From: Anaerolineae bacterium
GTDB lineage: Bacteria > Chloroflexota > Anaerolineae > Caldilineales > Caldilineaceae
DNA: 64,000 nucleotides
Assembly: GCA_030432295.1 (NCBI GenBank)
Contig: JAUIHI010000001.1
Span: 372,001 to 436,000, forward strand
Direction of reading: 5' to 3'
Made by a program: the position numbers and the translations under genes. How positions within the stretch are numbered: position 1 is the first letter of the stretch; every line of letters begins with the position of its first letter. Below, in pieces: positions 7,860 to 16,344 of the stretch. A model generated the notes under the pieces. The model was not told the DNA's origin and did not search any database. It saw nothing but the letters and a program-made list of their open reading frames with translations.

Positions 7860-9548
7860 ATGAGCAATCGAAGGGAATGGCTGAGAAGCAATCGTTTTGA
7901 AGTAGCCGCCGGCGCGCTGACCCTTCTGGCTGCTTTTCTGCGCCTGGCCCTCATCGGCGCAAAGAGCGTCTGGCTGGACGAAGCCTTTAGTATTTGGATT
8001 GCTCGCCACGACCTGTGGGAGATGTGGGGCTGGCTGGTACGCATCGACCAGCACCCGCCCCTCTATTATACACTGCTCCACTTTTGGATTCGCATTTTTG
8101 GGGATTTGCAGGGGGCGGTACGTATACTCTCTGCCCTGTGTAGTACGCTGGCTGTTCCGCTCTTCTACGCTGGCATTCGCCGTCTGATCGACAAACCGAC
8201 CGGGCTGATCGCCGCCTTCATTCTGGCGATCTCCCCCTTCCACATCCGCTATGCCCAGGAAGCGCGGATGTATGGTCTGCTGACTTTGGCCGTGGCGGTT
8301 GTGCTCTATTTTGTGGTGGTCATTCTCAACGCAGAGATGCAAAGAAGCAGAGACGCAGAGGGTGTTGCGATGCGCTACTGGTGGGGGCTGGCCGTCAGCC
8401 AGGCAGCGGTAATGCTGACCCACAACACCGCTGCTGTCTATTTTCCTGTGGCGCTGAATTTGGCGGTGGCGGTGATCTTTTTCAACGCAGAGATGCAGAG
8501 ACGGAGAGACGCAGAGACCACCGGTTTTATCCGCATTGATCTGCCCAATCCCTTCGACAGGCTCAGTACACCGCCGCGTCATCCGCGTTCTACTCTCCGC
8601 TCAGAATTTGCGCGTCGCTGGCTGATCTTTCAGGGGGTGGCTGTGCTGCTCTGGTCGCCCTGGGCCTGGCCTTTTGTCGTGCAATCGCTGGGCGTGGATC
8701 GTCAGTTCTGGCTGTTGCCGCCGACCGCGGGAATGGTGTGGGACGCTTTTCGCAATTTCAATTTCGCGTTTCTGCCCGAGGATCTGCCAGTTCAGGTTGG
8801 GTGGATGGTTCTTTATATAGGGCTGGCACTGTTTGGGGGCTGGCGGCTGCGCCGCTCGTCCGCGGCCTGGCTGTTGGGGAGTCTGCTGATTGTGCCCATC
8901 GCCATCGCACTCCTCGTCAGTCTGCGCCGCCCTATCTTCCGTGACAGCACACTGATTTGGATTACGCTGCCCTATTATGCGCTCATCGCCGCGGGGATTC
9001 GGTCGATTGGGGATTGGAGATTGGAGATTGGGGATTGGGGATATACGCTGTACTCTCGACTCTCCAATCTCTCAGCGTCGGGTGTGTCGCCTGGCCGGGC
9101 TGTCCAAACCGGCCTGCTGGCAACCATTTTATTTCTAAGCGGATTGTCGCTGAACGGCTACTATTGCTGGTTTGAGAAGGAAGGCTGGGATGAGGCCGCG
9201 GCCTATGTGGCCGAGAACGTCCAGCCGGACGATCTGATCGTCTTCCACGCGTCCTGGGTGCAGATCCCCTTCGAATATTACTACCGCCACTACAATTTGG
9301 ATACAGAAGTGCGGGGTCTGCCCGTGGACCTCTTCGACCGGGGAGTGCTGGAGCCACCGATGGAGCCGAGCGATATCCCCCATCTCAACGCACTGGTGGA
9401 CGGGAGACAGCGGGTGTGGCTGGTCTATTCTCACGATTGGTACACTGATCCCACGCAGATCATCCCCCGGGAGATTGGGCGCTTTCTGGGGGAAACCAGC
9501 CGCAGACATTTCACCGGCCTACAGGTGATCCGCTTCGAGGCCCGCTGA
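7860..9548 (+). CDS. GT39-type membrane glycosyltransferase (ArnT/Pmt-like)
   Basis: Polytopic glycosyltransferase, about 562 aa, likely transferring a sugar from a polyprenyl-phosphate donor to protein or lipid on the outer face of the membrane. GT-C marks are the loop-1 acidic pair SVWLDEAFSIW, DQHPPLYYTLLHFW, and RYAQEARMYGLLTLA. Three or four in-frame segments are not family sequence: NAEMQRSRDAE (DNA 8327-8360), NAEMQRRRDAE (8483-8516), a CCTTCGACAGGCTCAG-containing stretch (about 8521-8595), and GDWRLEIGDWG (about 9003-9046). All correspond to extragenic repeat families and sit in loops. ATG 7860 is chosen over 7806 because the longer form overlaps repeat-rich leader; GGAG is only 2 nt away, so the start is uncertain. 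The gene overlaps the convergent sensor gene by 30 bp. Confidence 0.85.
   Translation: MSNRREWLRSNRFEVAAGALTLLAAFLRLALIGAKSVWLDEAFSIWIARHDLWEMWGWLVRIDQHPPLYYTLLHFWIRIFGDLQGAVRILSALCSTLAVPLFYAGIRRLIDKPTGLIAAFILAISPFHIRYAQEARMYGLLTLAVAVVLYFVVVILNAEMQRSRDAEGVAMRYWWGLAVSQAAVMLTHNTAAVYFPVALNLAVAVIFFNAEMQRRRDAETTGFIRIDLPNPFDRLSTPPRHPRSTLRSEFARRWLIFQGVAVLLWSPWAWPFVVQSLGVDRQFWLLPPTAGMVWDAFRNFNFAFLPEDLPVQVGWMVLYIGLALFGGWRLRRSSAAWLLGSLLIVPIAIALLVSLRRPIFRDSTLIWITLPYYALIAAGIRSIGDWRLEIGDWGYTLYSRLSNLSASGVSPGRAVQTGLLATILFLSGLSLNGYYCWFEKEGWDEAAAYVAENVQPDDLIVFHASWVQIPFEYYYRHYNLDTEVRGLPVDLFDRGVLEPPMEPSDIPHLNALVDGRQRVWLVYSHDWYTDPTQIIPREIGRFLGETSRRHFTGLQVIRFEAR
8327..8360. repeat. 34-bp GCAGAGATGCAGAGA-type repeat, copy 1, inside the GT39 gene
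   Basis: CAACGCAGAGATGCAAAGAA and its continuation encode NAEMQRSRDAE in frame. Copy 2 at 8483-8516 differs at only a few positions. Confidence 0.75.
8483..8516. repeat. 34-bp GCAGAGATGCAGAGA-type repeat, copy 2, inside the GT39 gene
   Basis: Encodes NAEMQRRRDAE in frame, 156 bp after copy 1 and again at the end of a hydrophobic segment. Confidence 0.75.
9003..9046. repeat. GATTGGGGATTGGAG-type repeat inside the GT39 gene
   Basis: Tandem GATTGGRGATTGG words encode GDWRLEIGDWG in frame. Reverse-complement forms of the same family lie at 20701-20748, 51117-51150 and 52236-52277. Confidence 0.7.
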
Positions 9549-10640
9549 GGGTATGGGGAGGGAGACCGCTACCTGTGTGTGCTCTTCGGGCACGCTCTCA
9601 ATTGTCAGATGACCGCCATGAATTTCGGCGATGCGGCGAACGATCGCCAGCCCCATCCCCTGCCCCTGCTGCTCGTATTTGCTTCTCTCGAATTGGCGAT
9701 AGGCCCCCACCTGGCGGATCTGCTCCGGCGTCATCCCCCTGCCAAAATCCGTAATAGTGATATGGGCATAACTGTTGCCGACCAGCCGGGCATCCACAAC
9801 GACAGATTGGCCAGGGCTTGAAAACTTGAAGGCATTCTCCAGTATTTCGTCGAGCATATAGGTAAGATATTCCTCGCCGATGCGGACAGGTATCTCTTCA
9901 ATCTCCAAATGGAGATCAGCCAGCCGTTGCATAGACGCTGCTTTATGCTGGGCTATTCTGGCGAGAGCCTGGCTGGGATTCCATATTTCCACATTGCAGA
10001 GCGCGGCAACCCGCGCCGGGTCCCGGCTCGTCAGTTCCACATCCAAATACCAGAGAAATTTTTGAATCAGCCGCTGGAGCCGTTCTGCGCCGCTCTGGAT
10101 ATTGCTAAGCATCCCGCGCACTTCATCCGGGTCCAATGTGTCAAAACATTCGAGGAGCAGGGAAGAATAACCCACAATCGAGGTCAGGGGCGTACGCAGT
10201 TCGTGGGGCAACATATGGGCCATATTGTGGCGGAGACTTTCCATCTTGCCTTCGAACAGTTCGGCAGTGACGGCCCGTTTTTCCAGCCGGGTGGCAATGG
10301 ACTGTAGGAGATCGGCCCGGGTGAAGGGCTTGATCAGATAGTCATCCGCACCCAGGGCCATACCTCCCCGGATGTCACTCATTTCGGCACGGGCTGTCAA
10401 AAAAATGAATGGAATGGTGGCCGTCTCTGGCTTCTGTCGCAGTTCCTGCAAGACCCCGTGGCCGTCCAGTTCGGGCATAAGGATGTCGCACAGAATCAGG
10501 TCGGGGAGATGTGTGTGGGCCTGCTGGATGCCTTCTCGCCCATTGCGCCCAAAGAATACCTGGTGCTCCTCCGCCTCCAGCATATCTATCAGATTGGCCC
10601 GTACGTCGTCTGCGTCTTCGATTACAAGAATTGTCGCCAT
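9519..10640 (-). CDS. hybrid response regulator-histidine kinase (receiver first)
   Basis: Cytoplasmic two-component protein of 373 aa. Residues 1-120 form a receiver domain (ILVIEDADD; phospho-acceptor Asp in LILCDILMPELDG; conserved Lys in DDYLIKPF). Residues about 135-200 form a HisKA domain with the H-box HMLPHELRTPLTSIVGYSS. Residues 240-365 form the HATPase domain (N-box LDEILENAFKFS, G1 DFGRGM, G2 GQGMGLAIVRRI). It lies 32 bp downstream of the PAS/GAF kinase in the same orientation, so the pair probably forms a phosphorelay. AGGAGGA lies 4-5 nt before the ATG, the clearest ribosome-binding site in the window. No output domain other than the kinase is present. Confidence 0.92.
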   Translation of the reverse strand: MATILVIEDADDVRANLIDMLEAEEHQVFFGRNGREGIQQAHTHLPDLILCDILMPELDGHGVLQELRQKPETATIPFIFLTARAEMSDIRGGMALGADDYLIKPFTRADLLQSIATRLEKRAVTAELFEGKMESLRHNMAHMLPHELRTPLTSIVGYSSLLLECFDTLDPDEVRGMLSNIQSGAERLQRLIQKFLWYLDVELTSRDPARVAALCNVEIWNPSQALARIAQHKAASMQRLADLHLEIEEIPVRIGEEYLTYMLDEILENAFKFSSPGQSVVVDARLVGNSYAHITITDFGRGMTPEQIRQVGAYRQFERSKYEQQGQGMGLAIVRRIAEIHGGHLTIESVPEEHTQVAVSLPIPSAGLEADHL

Positions 10641-10672
10641 AGTTCCTCCTGGGGTAAGAGCATTGGCCGTTT

Positions 10673-12973
10673 TTATGGGGTTGCCGGACTTGTGGGAATT
10701 GTCACGTGAAATGTTGTGCCCTCGCCTGGAGTGCTCTCAAAGCTGATTGTCCCGCCGTGCAGATCAACCGAATGGCGCACGATATTCAAACCCAGGCCCG
10801 TGCCAGGGGTTGCGCCCACATTAGTAGCCCGGTGGAAGGCGTCAAAAATCAGGGCCTGGTCTTGGGGTGGGATGCCGATGCCCTTATCTGTCACAGAAAA
10901 GTGGATTTGCTCGCCGGTCAGGCACGCGGCCAGTTTCACTTGGCCGCCTTCCGCCGAATATTTGATTGCGTTCGAGAGCAGATTGGTAACGATAATACGC
11001 AGCAGACGCTCGTCCGCATTGATCCGATCCACCGCTCTGTTTTCCCCATTCATCAGTTCCAGAACGATCTGGTGTTGCATGCCCTGCCCCAATTGAAATT
11101 CTTCGACGATCTCCTCAAAGAAGGACGCGATGGCTACGGGTTGGGACTTAAACTTGAGCCTGCCAGCATCTGCCCGACTCACCAATAAAACGTCATCCAG
11201 CAGGGACATCATTCGCCGCACGGTTGCCTGGATTCGTTCAAAATGGGTCAAGCGCTTCTCGGCTGCCCAGCCATCTCCGTAATGTTGCAAAAGCTCGGCA
11301 GAGGAATAGATTGTGGTCAATGGGGTGCGAAATTCGTGGGAGGCTGTGGCGAGAAAGCGGCTTTTCAGCTCGCTCAGTTCTCGCTCTTTTTCCAATGCCT
11401 GGCTCACTTTTCCGTGGGCTTGGCGCAACTGTTCGTTGGCGGTTTGCAGCTCGGCTGTCCGCTTCTCCACACTGCCTTCCAGAGTGGTAGCATATGCCTG
11501 CAACTGGTGATGTAGCCCTGCGTTTTCCAGGGCCAGGGCCGCCTGACCTGCCAGCAGTTCTAAAAACTCAAACCAGCCCGGTGCTGGTTCGAGCACCGTC
11601 CGATGAAAGACCTCCAGCACACCTTTGACGTTGCCTTTGGCGATCAGCGGAACCCCCACATACGAGACGAATTCATCTTCGTCGAGCAGTGCAGTGCGCA
11701 CAAACTTAAGCGCACTATTTCTGATATCGGTCACATACAGACTTTTCTGGGCGGCGGCTACGCGTCCGGCAAATCCTTCTGTCAGATGCATCTGCTCACT
11801 TGTATTTTGGCCGCGAAAGCCCCGTCCCTCCAGAAACTGTAACGTTTGGGTCGATTCATTCAACAGGTATATCCCGGCTGCATCCACACCCAATTCAGCA
11901 GTCGTTTTTTCCAGCAGGACCCCGGCAGTGGTGTTTAAGTCCAGACTGTTGGCGATGGCCAGGTCAATTTCATGCAGGGCGTTCAAATGTTGAATCTGGC
12001 GTTTTATCTGCTCCTCGGCCTGTTTGCGTTCGGTGATGTCCCGATAGTTGGCAACGATAGCCGCTACAGTCGGGTCGGACAACATATTTTTCCCGATTGT
12101 CTCAATCCAGCGCCAGGAACCGTCCTTGTGTTGCACCCGGTATTGAACTGTCATATTCAGGGCGGGATCGCGCAGAATCGCCGCGAATGACTCTTTGGCG
12201 TGCTGCTGGTCCTGGCTATGAATTCTGGAAAATATATCTTCCTGGGCTGCCTCTGTGAATGGGTAGCCCAAAATGCGGGTCGCGGGAGGACTTTGATAGC
12301 GGAGTCCACCTCTGGCATCGATCAGCGCAATCGCATCCGAGCTGTTCTCGACCAGCGCGCGAAAACGTCGTCCACTCTGAACCAACTCCTGTGCCTGCCG
12401 GTTGATCTGGGCCAGATCAAACTGTGTCACAAAGGCCGCCACCACAAGCAGCCCCGATGTCATAACGATAAAAATAATCGGATTGGTCAGATGGGGCAAA
12501 AGAATCGCCAGGGCAATGAAGTGAAAGGCTGCCACAACCGCTGTGTCGCGCACGCGCAAAAGGATACTGCTGAGCAGTACGGATTCCAAAACAAATGCCA
12601 GGATAAATGGGTCTGTCGTTGGGGACTGATTGACCAGTGTGGCTCCCCAGGCCCCAACCGTCGCAATCAGCACCAGGAACCGGGCAGCCAATACATAACG
12701 ACCTGATAAGTTCAAGCTGTAGGCGATTGCAATGAAAGCCACCGCGGCTATGGCAATTGGTGTGGCTGGGTTGGCGAAGGGGCTTGCAACGGGGTTGGTA
12801 ATAGCGGCAATAAGAAAAGCGGAGGTGATCAAAAGGAGCAGGGTAAGCAGCAAAATGGAAAGCAAGCGCGCCCGACGCCGATCCGGTTCTGGCAGTGAGC
12901 CGGGGACTTTCAGCAGAAAATCCATAATTCTATACAAAGCACTCCACTTCTTCCGATTTCGAAGAGATGTCAT
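10673..12973 (-). CDS. membrane PAS-GAF sensor histidine kinase
   Basis: Sensor kinase of about 766 aa. Order: five or six membrane segments (residues about 25-200), a PAS domain with its PAC tail (about 205-320, ending ANYRDITERKQAEEQIK), a GAF domain (about 345-490), a coiled coil (KRTAELQTANEQLRQAHGK), HisKA with the H-box FLATASHEFRTPLTTIYSS, and HATPase (NLLSNAIKYS, DKGIGIP, GTGLGLNIV). ATG 12973 is preferred to 12988 because AAGGA lies 6 nt upstream of it. The signal sensed is unknown; the GAF/PAS arrangement would suit a small-molecule or redox cue. First gene of a two-gene operon with the receiver-kinase hybrid. Confidence 0.92.
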   Translation of the reverse strand: MTSLRNRKKWSALYRIMDFLLKVPGSLPEPDRRRARLLSILLLTLLLLITSAFLIAAITNPVASPFANPATPIAIAAVAFIAIAYSLNLSGRYVLAARFLVLIATVGAWGATLVNQSPTTDPFILAFVLESVLLSSILLRVRDTAVVAAFHFIALAILLPHLTNPIIFIVMTSGLLVVAAFVTQFDLAQINRQAQELVQSGRRFRALVENSSDAIALIDARGGLRYQSPPATRILGYPFTEAAQEDIFSRIHSQDQQHAKESFAAILRDPALNMTVQYRVQHKDGSWRWIETIGKNMLSDPTVAAIVANYRDITERKQAEEQIKRQIQHLNALHEIDLAIANSLDLNTTAGVLLEKTTAELGVDAAGIYLLNESTQTLQFLEGRGFRGQNTSEQMHLTEGFAGRVAAAQKSLYVTDIRNSALKFVRTALLDEDEFVSYVGVPLIAKGNVKGVLEVFHRTVLEPAPGWFEFLELLAGQAALALENAGLHHQLQAYATTLEGSVEKRTAELQTANEQLRQAHGKVSQALEKERELSELKSRFLATASHEFRTPLTTIYSSAELLQHYGDGWAAEKRLTHFERIQATVRRMMSLLDDVLLVSRADAGRLKFKSQPVAIASFFEEIVEEFQLGQGMQHQIVLELMNGENRAVDRINADERLLRIIVTNLLSNAIKYSAEGGQVKLAACLTGEQIHFSVTDKGIGIPPQDQALIFDAFHRATNVGATPGTGLGLNIVRHSVDLHGGTISFESTPGEGTTFHVTIPTSPATP

Positions 12974-13130
12974 CGTCGATCCTTCCATTGGGACATCGGC
13001 TTGGCCTATATACTATAACCGAATCTGCTCTATTCATCATCCGCACAAATAATGATATGGCAAATTGCCGGTCACGCGCCACCAGATCGCACATCTGATC
13101 CTCAACCCCACGCCTCTACTCTCCCCCGCC

Positions 13131-13145
13131 TCTCTGTGGTATGAT
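13131..13145 (+). promoter_or_regulatory. candidate extended -10 promoter upstream of rluB
   Basis: CTGTGGTATGAT ends at 13145, 62 bp before the ATG. The TGTGGTAT context is shared with the boxes before cmk (14050) and the mgtE leader (15945). No clear -35 was seen. Confidence 0.4.
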
Positions 13146-13206
13146 ACAGGACAACTCCTGACCGTATGTCGAAATAGATGCGGGAATCACTGAATAGAGA
13201 AGCAGA

Positions 13207-14040
13207 ATGAGCGAAGAACGGTTACAAAAAGTAATGGCTGCGGCTGGAATTGCCAGCCGACGCGCCAGCGAAAAACTGATCGAAGCGGGCCGGGTATCTG
13301 TCAACGGACGCATCGTCACCGAAATGGGCGTGAAGGTAGACTTGTCCAAAGATAAAGTGACGGTAGACGGCAAACCCCTGCGCACCAGCAAGCGCAACGT
13401 TTACATAAAAGTCTACAAACCCAAAGGGATGCTCAGCGACATCGGCGGCCAGACCGATGGCCGACCGACTGTGGCCGATCTGCTGCCACCGGGTGTGGGC
13501 CGGGTCTTTCCTGTGGGGCGATTGGACCTGAACAGCGAAGGGTTGGTGTTGCTCACCGACGACGGCGAGTTGGCCCATCGCCTCACCCATCCCCGCTACG
13601 AACATCCCAAGACCTATTACGTCCTTATCGACACCTTCCCCGGCGAAGAGGCCCTCAACCGCCTGCGCAACGGCATTGAACTGGAAGACGGACTCACCGC
13701 GCCGGCCAAAGTCGATATTGTGGATAGTCCGCCCGCCGGACTGATTCTGGACGAGGGCTACCGGCGGGGAACCTGGCTGCGTATTGTCCTGCGCGAGGGC
13801 AAAAAGCGCCAGATCCGCCATATGATTTCTGCCGTCGATCTCTTTCTGCACCGGCTGGTGCGCTGGTCGATCGGCCCGCTCACCATCGCCCAACTGCCGC
13901 CCCGAGAATCGGCCCATCTGGCCAAAGGGGAAGTGGCCGCCCTGCGCGATATGGCCGAGAGCAAGCGCCGCCGACCTGGTGCAGATCGCCCGCCCCGTCC
14001 ATCATCCAGCCGCCGCCCCTCGTCACCTCGCCGCGGCTGA
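13207..14040 (+). CDS. rluB: rRNA pseudouridine synthase, RluB/RsuA family
   Basis: Converts a uridine in rRNA to pseudouridine, 277 aa. An N-terminal S4 RNA-binding domain (residues 1-60, RLQKVMAAAGIASRRASEK) is followed by the catalytic domain with GRLDLNSEGLVLLTDDG, where the Asp is the nucleophile, and the family motif KKRQIRHM. The last 30 residues are an Arg/Pro/Ser-rich basic tail, common in this family. It is followed after 53 bp by cytidylate kinase, a conserved pairing (rluB-cmk). Family membership is clear; the 23S versus 16S target is inferred. Confidence 0.93.
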   Translation: MSEERLQKVMAAAGIASRRASEKLIEAGRVSVNGRIVTEMGVKVDLSKDKVTVDGKPLRTSKRNVYIKVYKPKGMLSDIGGQTDGRPTVADLLPPGVGRVFPVGRLDLNSEGLVLLTDDGELAHRLTHPRYEHPKTYYVLIDTFPGEEALNRLRNGIELEDGLTAPAKVDIVDSPPAGLILDEGYRRGTWLRIVLREGKKRQIRHMISAVDLFLHRLVRWSIGPLTIAQLPPRESAHLAKGEVAALRDMAESKRRRPGADRPPRPSSSRRPSSPRRG

Positions 14041-14049
14041 AAACTGTGG

Positions 14050-14055
14050 TATACT
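14050..14055 (+). promoter_or_regulatory. candidate -10 box upstream of cmk
   Basis: TATACT in the context CTGTGGTATACTCTG. If used, the ATG at 14046 cannot be the start, which supports the TTG at 14094. Confidence 0.4.
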
Positions 14056-14093
14056 CTGTAAATCCCAACTCACGCCACCCATTGGGAGCTGCT

Positions 14094-14852
14094 TTGAACC
14101 CTGCAACAACCACTGCGCCAATACCCAAATTGTCTATCGGGCCGGGTGTCATCGCCATCGATGGCCCGGCTGCCTCCGGCAAAAGTACGGTAGGTTTCGC
14201 CGTGGCCGGTCTGCTCAACTATCTCTTTTTTGACACCGGCGCGATGTATCGGGTGGTCACCTGGGCCGCGCTGGATCAGTCCGCAGATTTGGGAGACGCC
14301 GACGCGGTAGGCCAGTTGGCCGAAACCATCGAAATCTCGATTCTGCCCGTCGGCGATGCCCAGGACGGACGCCACCTGACGGTGCTGGTCGATGGCCGGG
14401 ACGTGACCTGGGCCGTGCGCAGCCCGGAGGTGGACCAGAACGTTTCGACGGTGGCAGCGATGCCCCGTGTCCGGGCCGCTCTCTCCCAACACCAGCGGCT
14501 GATCGGCAGCCAGTACGCCCACGGCCACGCGGGCATGGACGGCATTGTGATGGTCGGGCGGGATATCGGCACAGTCGTTCTGCCCGACGCACCCCTCAAA
14601 ATCTATCTGGACGCACCGGTTACTGAACGCGCCCAGCGCCGTTTTCTGGAGTTGCAGAAGCGGGGCAAAAGCACTACTTTTGAGCAAGTCTTGGCCGATA
14701 TGCAGGCCCGGGATCGCATCGACAGCCAGCGGGCCATCGCACCCCTGCGCGCCGCGGACGACGCCCTGATTATCAGCACCGCCGGTCTGGGCGTCCAGGA
14801 GATTGTGGCGCGGATCGTTGCGCTGGCGACGAATCAACCATTCAACCAATAA
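14094..14852 (+). CDS. cmk: cytidylate kinase
   Basis: Phosphorylates CMP and dCMP with ATP in pyrimidine nucleotide synthesis, cytoplasmic, about 252 aa. The P-loop reads IDGPAASGKST, followed by the substrate motifs LFFDTGAMYR and GRDIGTVVLPDAPLKIYLDA and the lid segment RDRIDSQRAIAPL. TTG 14094 is chosen because GGGAG lies 5 nt upstream and because the in-frame ATG at 14046 overlaps a promoter-like TATACT box. The last codons (ATNQPFNQ) are formed by a copy of the CAACCAATC repeat, so the C-terminus has been shaped by repeat sequence. Followed 12 bp later by the E1-alpha gene. Confidence 0.92.
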   Translation: MNPATTTAPIPKLSIGPGVIAIDGPAASGKSTVGFAVAGLLNYLFFDTGAMYRVVTWAALDQSADLGDADAVGQLAETIEISILPVGDAQDGRHLTVLVDGRDVTWAVRSPEVDQNVSTVAAMPRVRAALSQHQRLIGSQYAHGHAGMDGIVMVGRDIGTVVLPDAPLKIYLDAPVTERAQRRFLELQKRGKSTTFEQVLADMQARDRIDSQRAIAPLRAADDALIISTAGLGVQEIVARIVALATNQPFNQ

Positions 14853-14864
14853 ACCAGCAACCTC

Positions 14865-15836
14865 ATGAACGAAACTCTCTCTACCGAACAAAAACTGGAA
14901 ATCTACTATTGGATGACCCTGACCCGCACCTTTGACGAGCGAATGGTCAACCTCTACCGGCAGGGCCGGGGGCTGGGCGGCGCATTCAGCCAACGGGGCC
15001 ACGAAGCCATTTCGGTGGCTGTGGGCTATGCCCTGCAACCAGAGGATATTGTAGCCCCGATGCACCGGGACTTGGGCACATATATGCTGCGAGGGATGGC
15101 CCCCCGCCGGGTCTTCTCCAATCTGCTGGGCCGGGAGACGGGTATCACCCGTGGCCGGGATGCCAACCTCCACGGAGCGGGGGATATGAGCCTGGGCATC
15201 ATCGGCTTTATCAGCCATCTGCCCCTCTCTCTGCCTGTGGCCCTGGGCGCGGCTATGAGCTTCCGCTACCGGGGCGAAGCGCGGGCTGCCCTCACCTTTT
15301 GCGGGGACGGCTCGGCCAGTGCCGGTCTCTTCCACGAAACCCTGAATATGGCCGCACTCTATCAGGCTCCTTATGTGCTGATTTTGGAGAATAACCAGTA
15401 CGCCTACTCCACGCCCGTATCCGAGCAGACCCGTGTGACAGACCTGGCCGAACGGGCCACAGGTTACGGCATTCCCGCGGTGATTGTGGATGGCAACGAC
15501 GTGGAAGCGGTCTATGCCGAAGTGAAGATCGCCCTGGATCGGGCGCGCACGGGCGGCGGCCCCTCGATTATCGAAGCCAAGACTATGCGGATGCTGGGCC
15601 ACGCCATCCACGACGGCGCGGAATATGTGCCCCGGGAACTGCTGGCCGAGTGGGAAGCCAAAGACCCGGTCATGCGTTACGCCCAAAAACTGGTGGAGAG
15701 CGGCATCACCGACCGGGAGGAGCTGGACGAGATCGATCACCGGGCCGCGGCCGATATCGAAGACGCCATCGACTTCGCCGAGTCCAGCCCCTTCCCCGAC
15801 CCGGCCACTGTGGAAGAGGGTGTCTACGCGGAGTAA
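14865..15836 (+). CDS. pdhA: 2-oxoacid (pyruvate) dehydrogenase E1 component, alpha subunit
   Basis: Thiamine-diphosphate-dependent decarboxylase subunit, 323 aa. The ThDP/Mg motif starts GDGSASAGLFHE and ends near LILENNQYAYST. The phosphorylation-loop region and C-terminal DPVMRYAQKLVESG are typical. It works as an alpha2beta2 heterotetramer; the probable beta subunit is 20 kb away (35972-37003), not adjacent as is usual. No E2 or E3 gene is in the window. Pyruvate, branched-chain 2-oxoacid or acetoin specificity cannot be decided by eye. A long inverted repeat directly follows the stop and may terminate transcription. Confidence 0.9.
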   Translation: MNETLSTEQKLEIYYWMTLTRTFDERMVNLYRQGRGLGGAFSQRGHEAISVAVGYALQPEDIVAPMHRDLGTYMLRGMAPRRVFSNLLGRETGITRGRDANLHGAGDMSLGIIGFISHLPLSLPVALGAAMSFRYRGEARAALTFCGDGSASAGLFHETLNMAALYQAPYVLILENNQYAYSTPVSEQTRVTDLAERATGYGIPAVIVDGNDVEAVYAEVKIALDRARTGGGPSIIEAKTMRMLGHAIHDGAEYVPRELLAEWEAKDPVMRYAQKLVESGITDREELDEIDHRAAADIEDAIDFAESSPFPDPATVEEGVYAE

Positions 15837-15904
15837 ACCACAAAGGCACGAAGACACAAAGAAAGGCAAAGAAATCTTCTTCGTGCCTTTGTGTCTTTGT
15901 GGTT
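15837..15904. repeat. AACCACAAAGGCACGAAG inverted repeat, terminator-like
   Basis: The left arm AACCACAAAGGCACGAAG and the right arm ending CTTTGTGTCTTTGTGGTT can fold into a long, slightly imperfect hairpin just after the E1-alpha stop. The same element occurs at 21541-21602 and 42703-42770; half copies occur elsewhere (7735-7766). Confidence 0.75.
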
Positions 15905-15940
15905 ATTGATTCCGTCTCAGCCTGTGTTTTCTCTCTATTT

Positions 15941-15950
15941 GTGGTATACT
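15941..15950 (+). promoter_or_regulatory. candidate promoter of the mgtE leader
   Basis: TTGTGGTATACT ending at 15950 is the same extended -10 form seen before rluB and cmk. It would start transcription near 15957 and give a 5' leader of almost 490 nt before mgtE. Confidence 0.45.
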
Positions 15951-16037
15951 CCGTCTTGTCTGACAAATGGACTGATCGCCTGCTGAATCTTTGTTGATTC
16001 GGATGGCAAAAGAGGCCCGCAAGGGTATGACTGTATC

Positions 16038-16262
16038 GTGAATGTGTACCAAACTTTTCCGGCGGATTCTCAGCCGGAGCCTGACAGTACAAAGCCTCCC
16101 CCTGCTCAATTCGAGCAGGACGTGCCCGGTGTCGATTCCCTGGCGCGCAGTGGGAGGGGTCTGTTTGGCAACCCATCAATTGAAGAAGAAATGTCGAGCG
16201 GAGTGGCAAACCGGCGCTGGCTTGCGCAACGCAGACGGGAAGGAGCACTGACACCGGAGTAG
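16038..16262 (+). CDS. possible leader peptide in the mgtE 5' region
   Basis: A 74-codon frame starting GTG reads [20 protein letters not shown] and continues with PPPAQFEQD. The alternation of Pro with Asp/Glu near the N-terminus recalls the ribosome-destabilising MgtL-type leader peptides known upstream of Mg2+ transporter genes in enterobacteria. The ribosome-binding site is weak (AAGGG, 14 nt upstream), a second overlapping frame starts at ATG 16042, and no homologue is recognised. The frame could simply be open by chance in GC-rich structured RNA. Confidence 0.25.
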   Translation: MNVYQTFPADSQPEPDSTKPPPAQFEQDVPGVDSLARSGRGLFGNPSIEEEMSSGVANRRWLAQRRREGALTPE

Positions 16263-16318
16263 GGGGTCTCGGGGCTTTTCTTGCCCGCCTGTGCGCGGTT
16301 ACGCTGTGTGTCACAATG

Positions 16319-16344
16319 CCGACCAGAAATGGTCGGTTTTTTGT
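16319..16344 (+). terminator. Rho-independent terminator inside the mgtE leader
   Basis: CCGACCA / TGGTCGG stem with a GAAA-type loop, followed directly by six or more T residues. It lies upstream of mgtE, not downstream of a complete gene, which points to transcription attenuation. Confidence 0.8.

Noticed and set aside
14070-15869. 599-codon minus-strand frame opposite cmk and E1-alpha
   Set aside because: Shadow of two genes with clear catalytic motifs on the plus strand.
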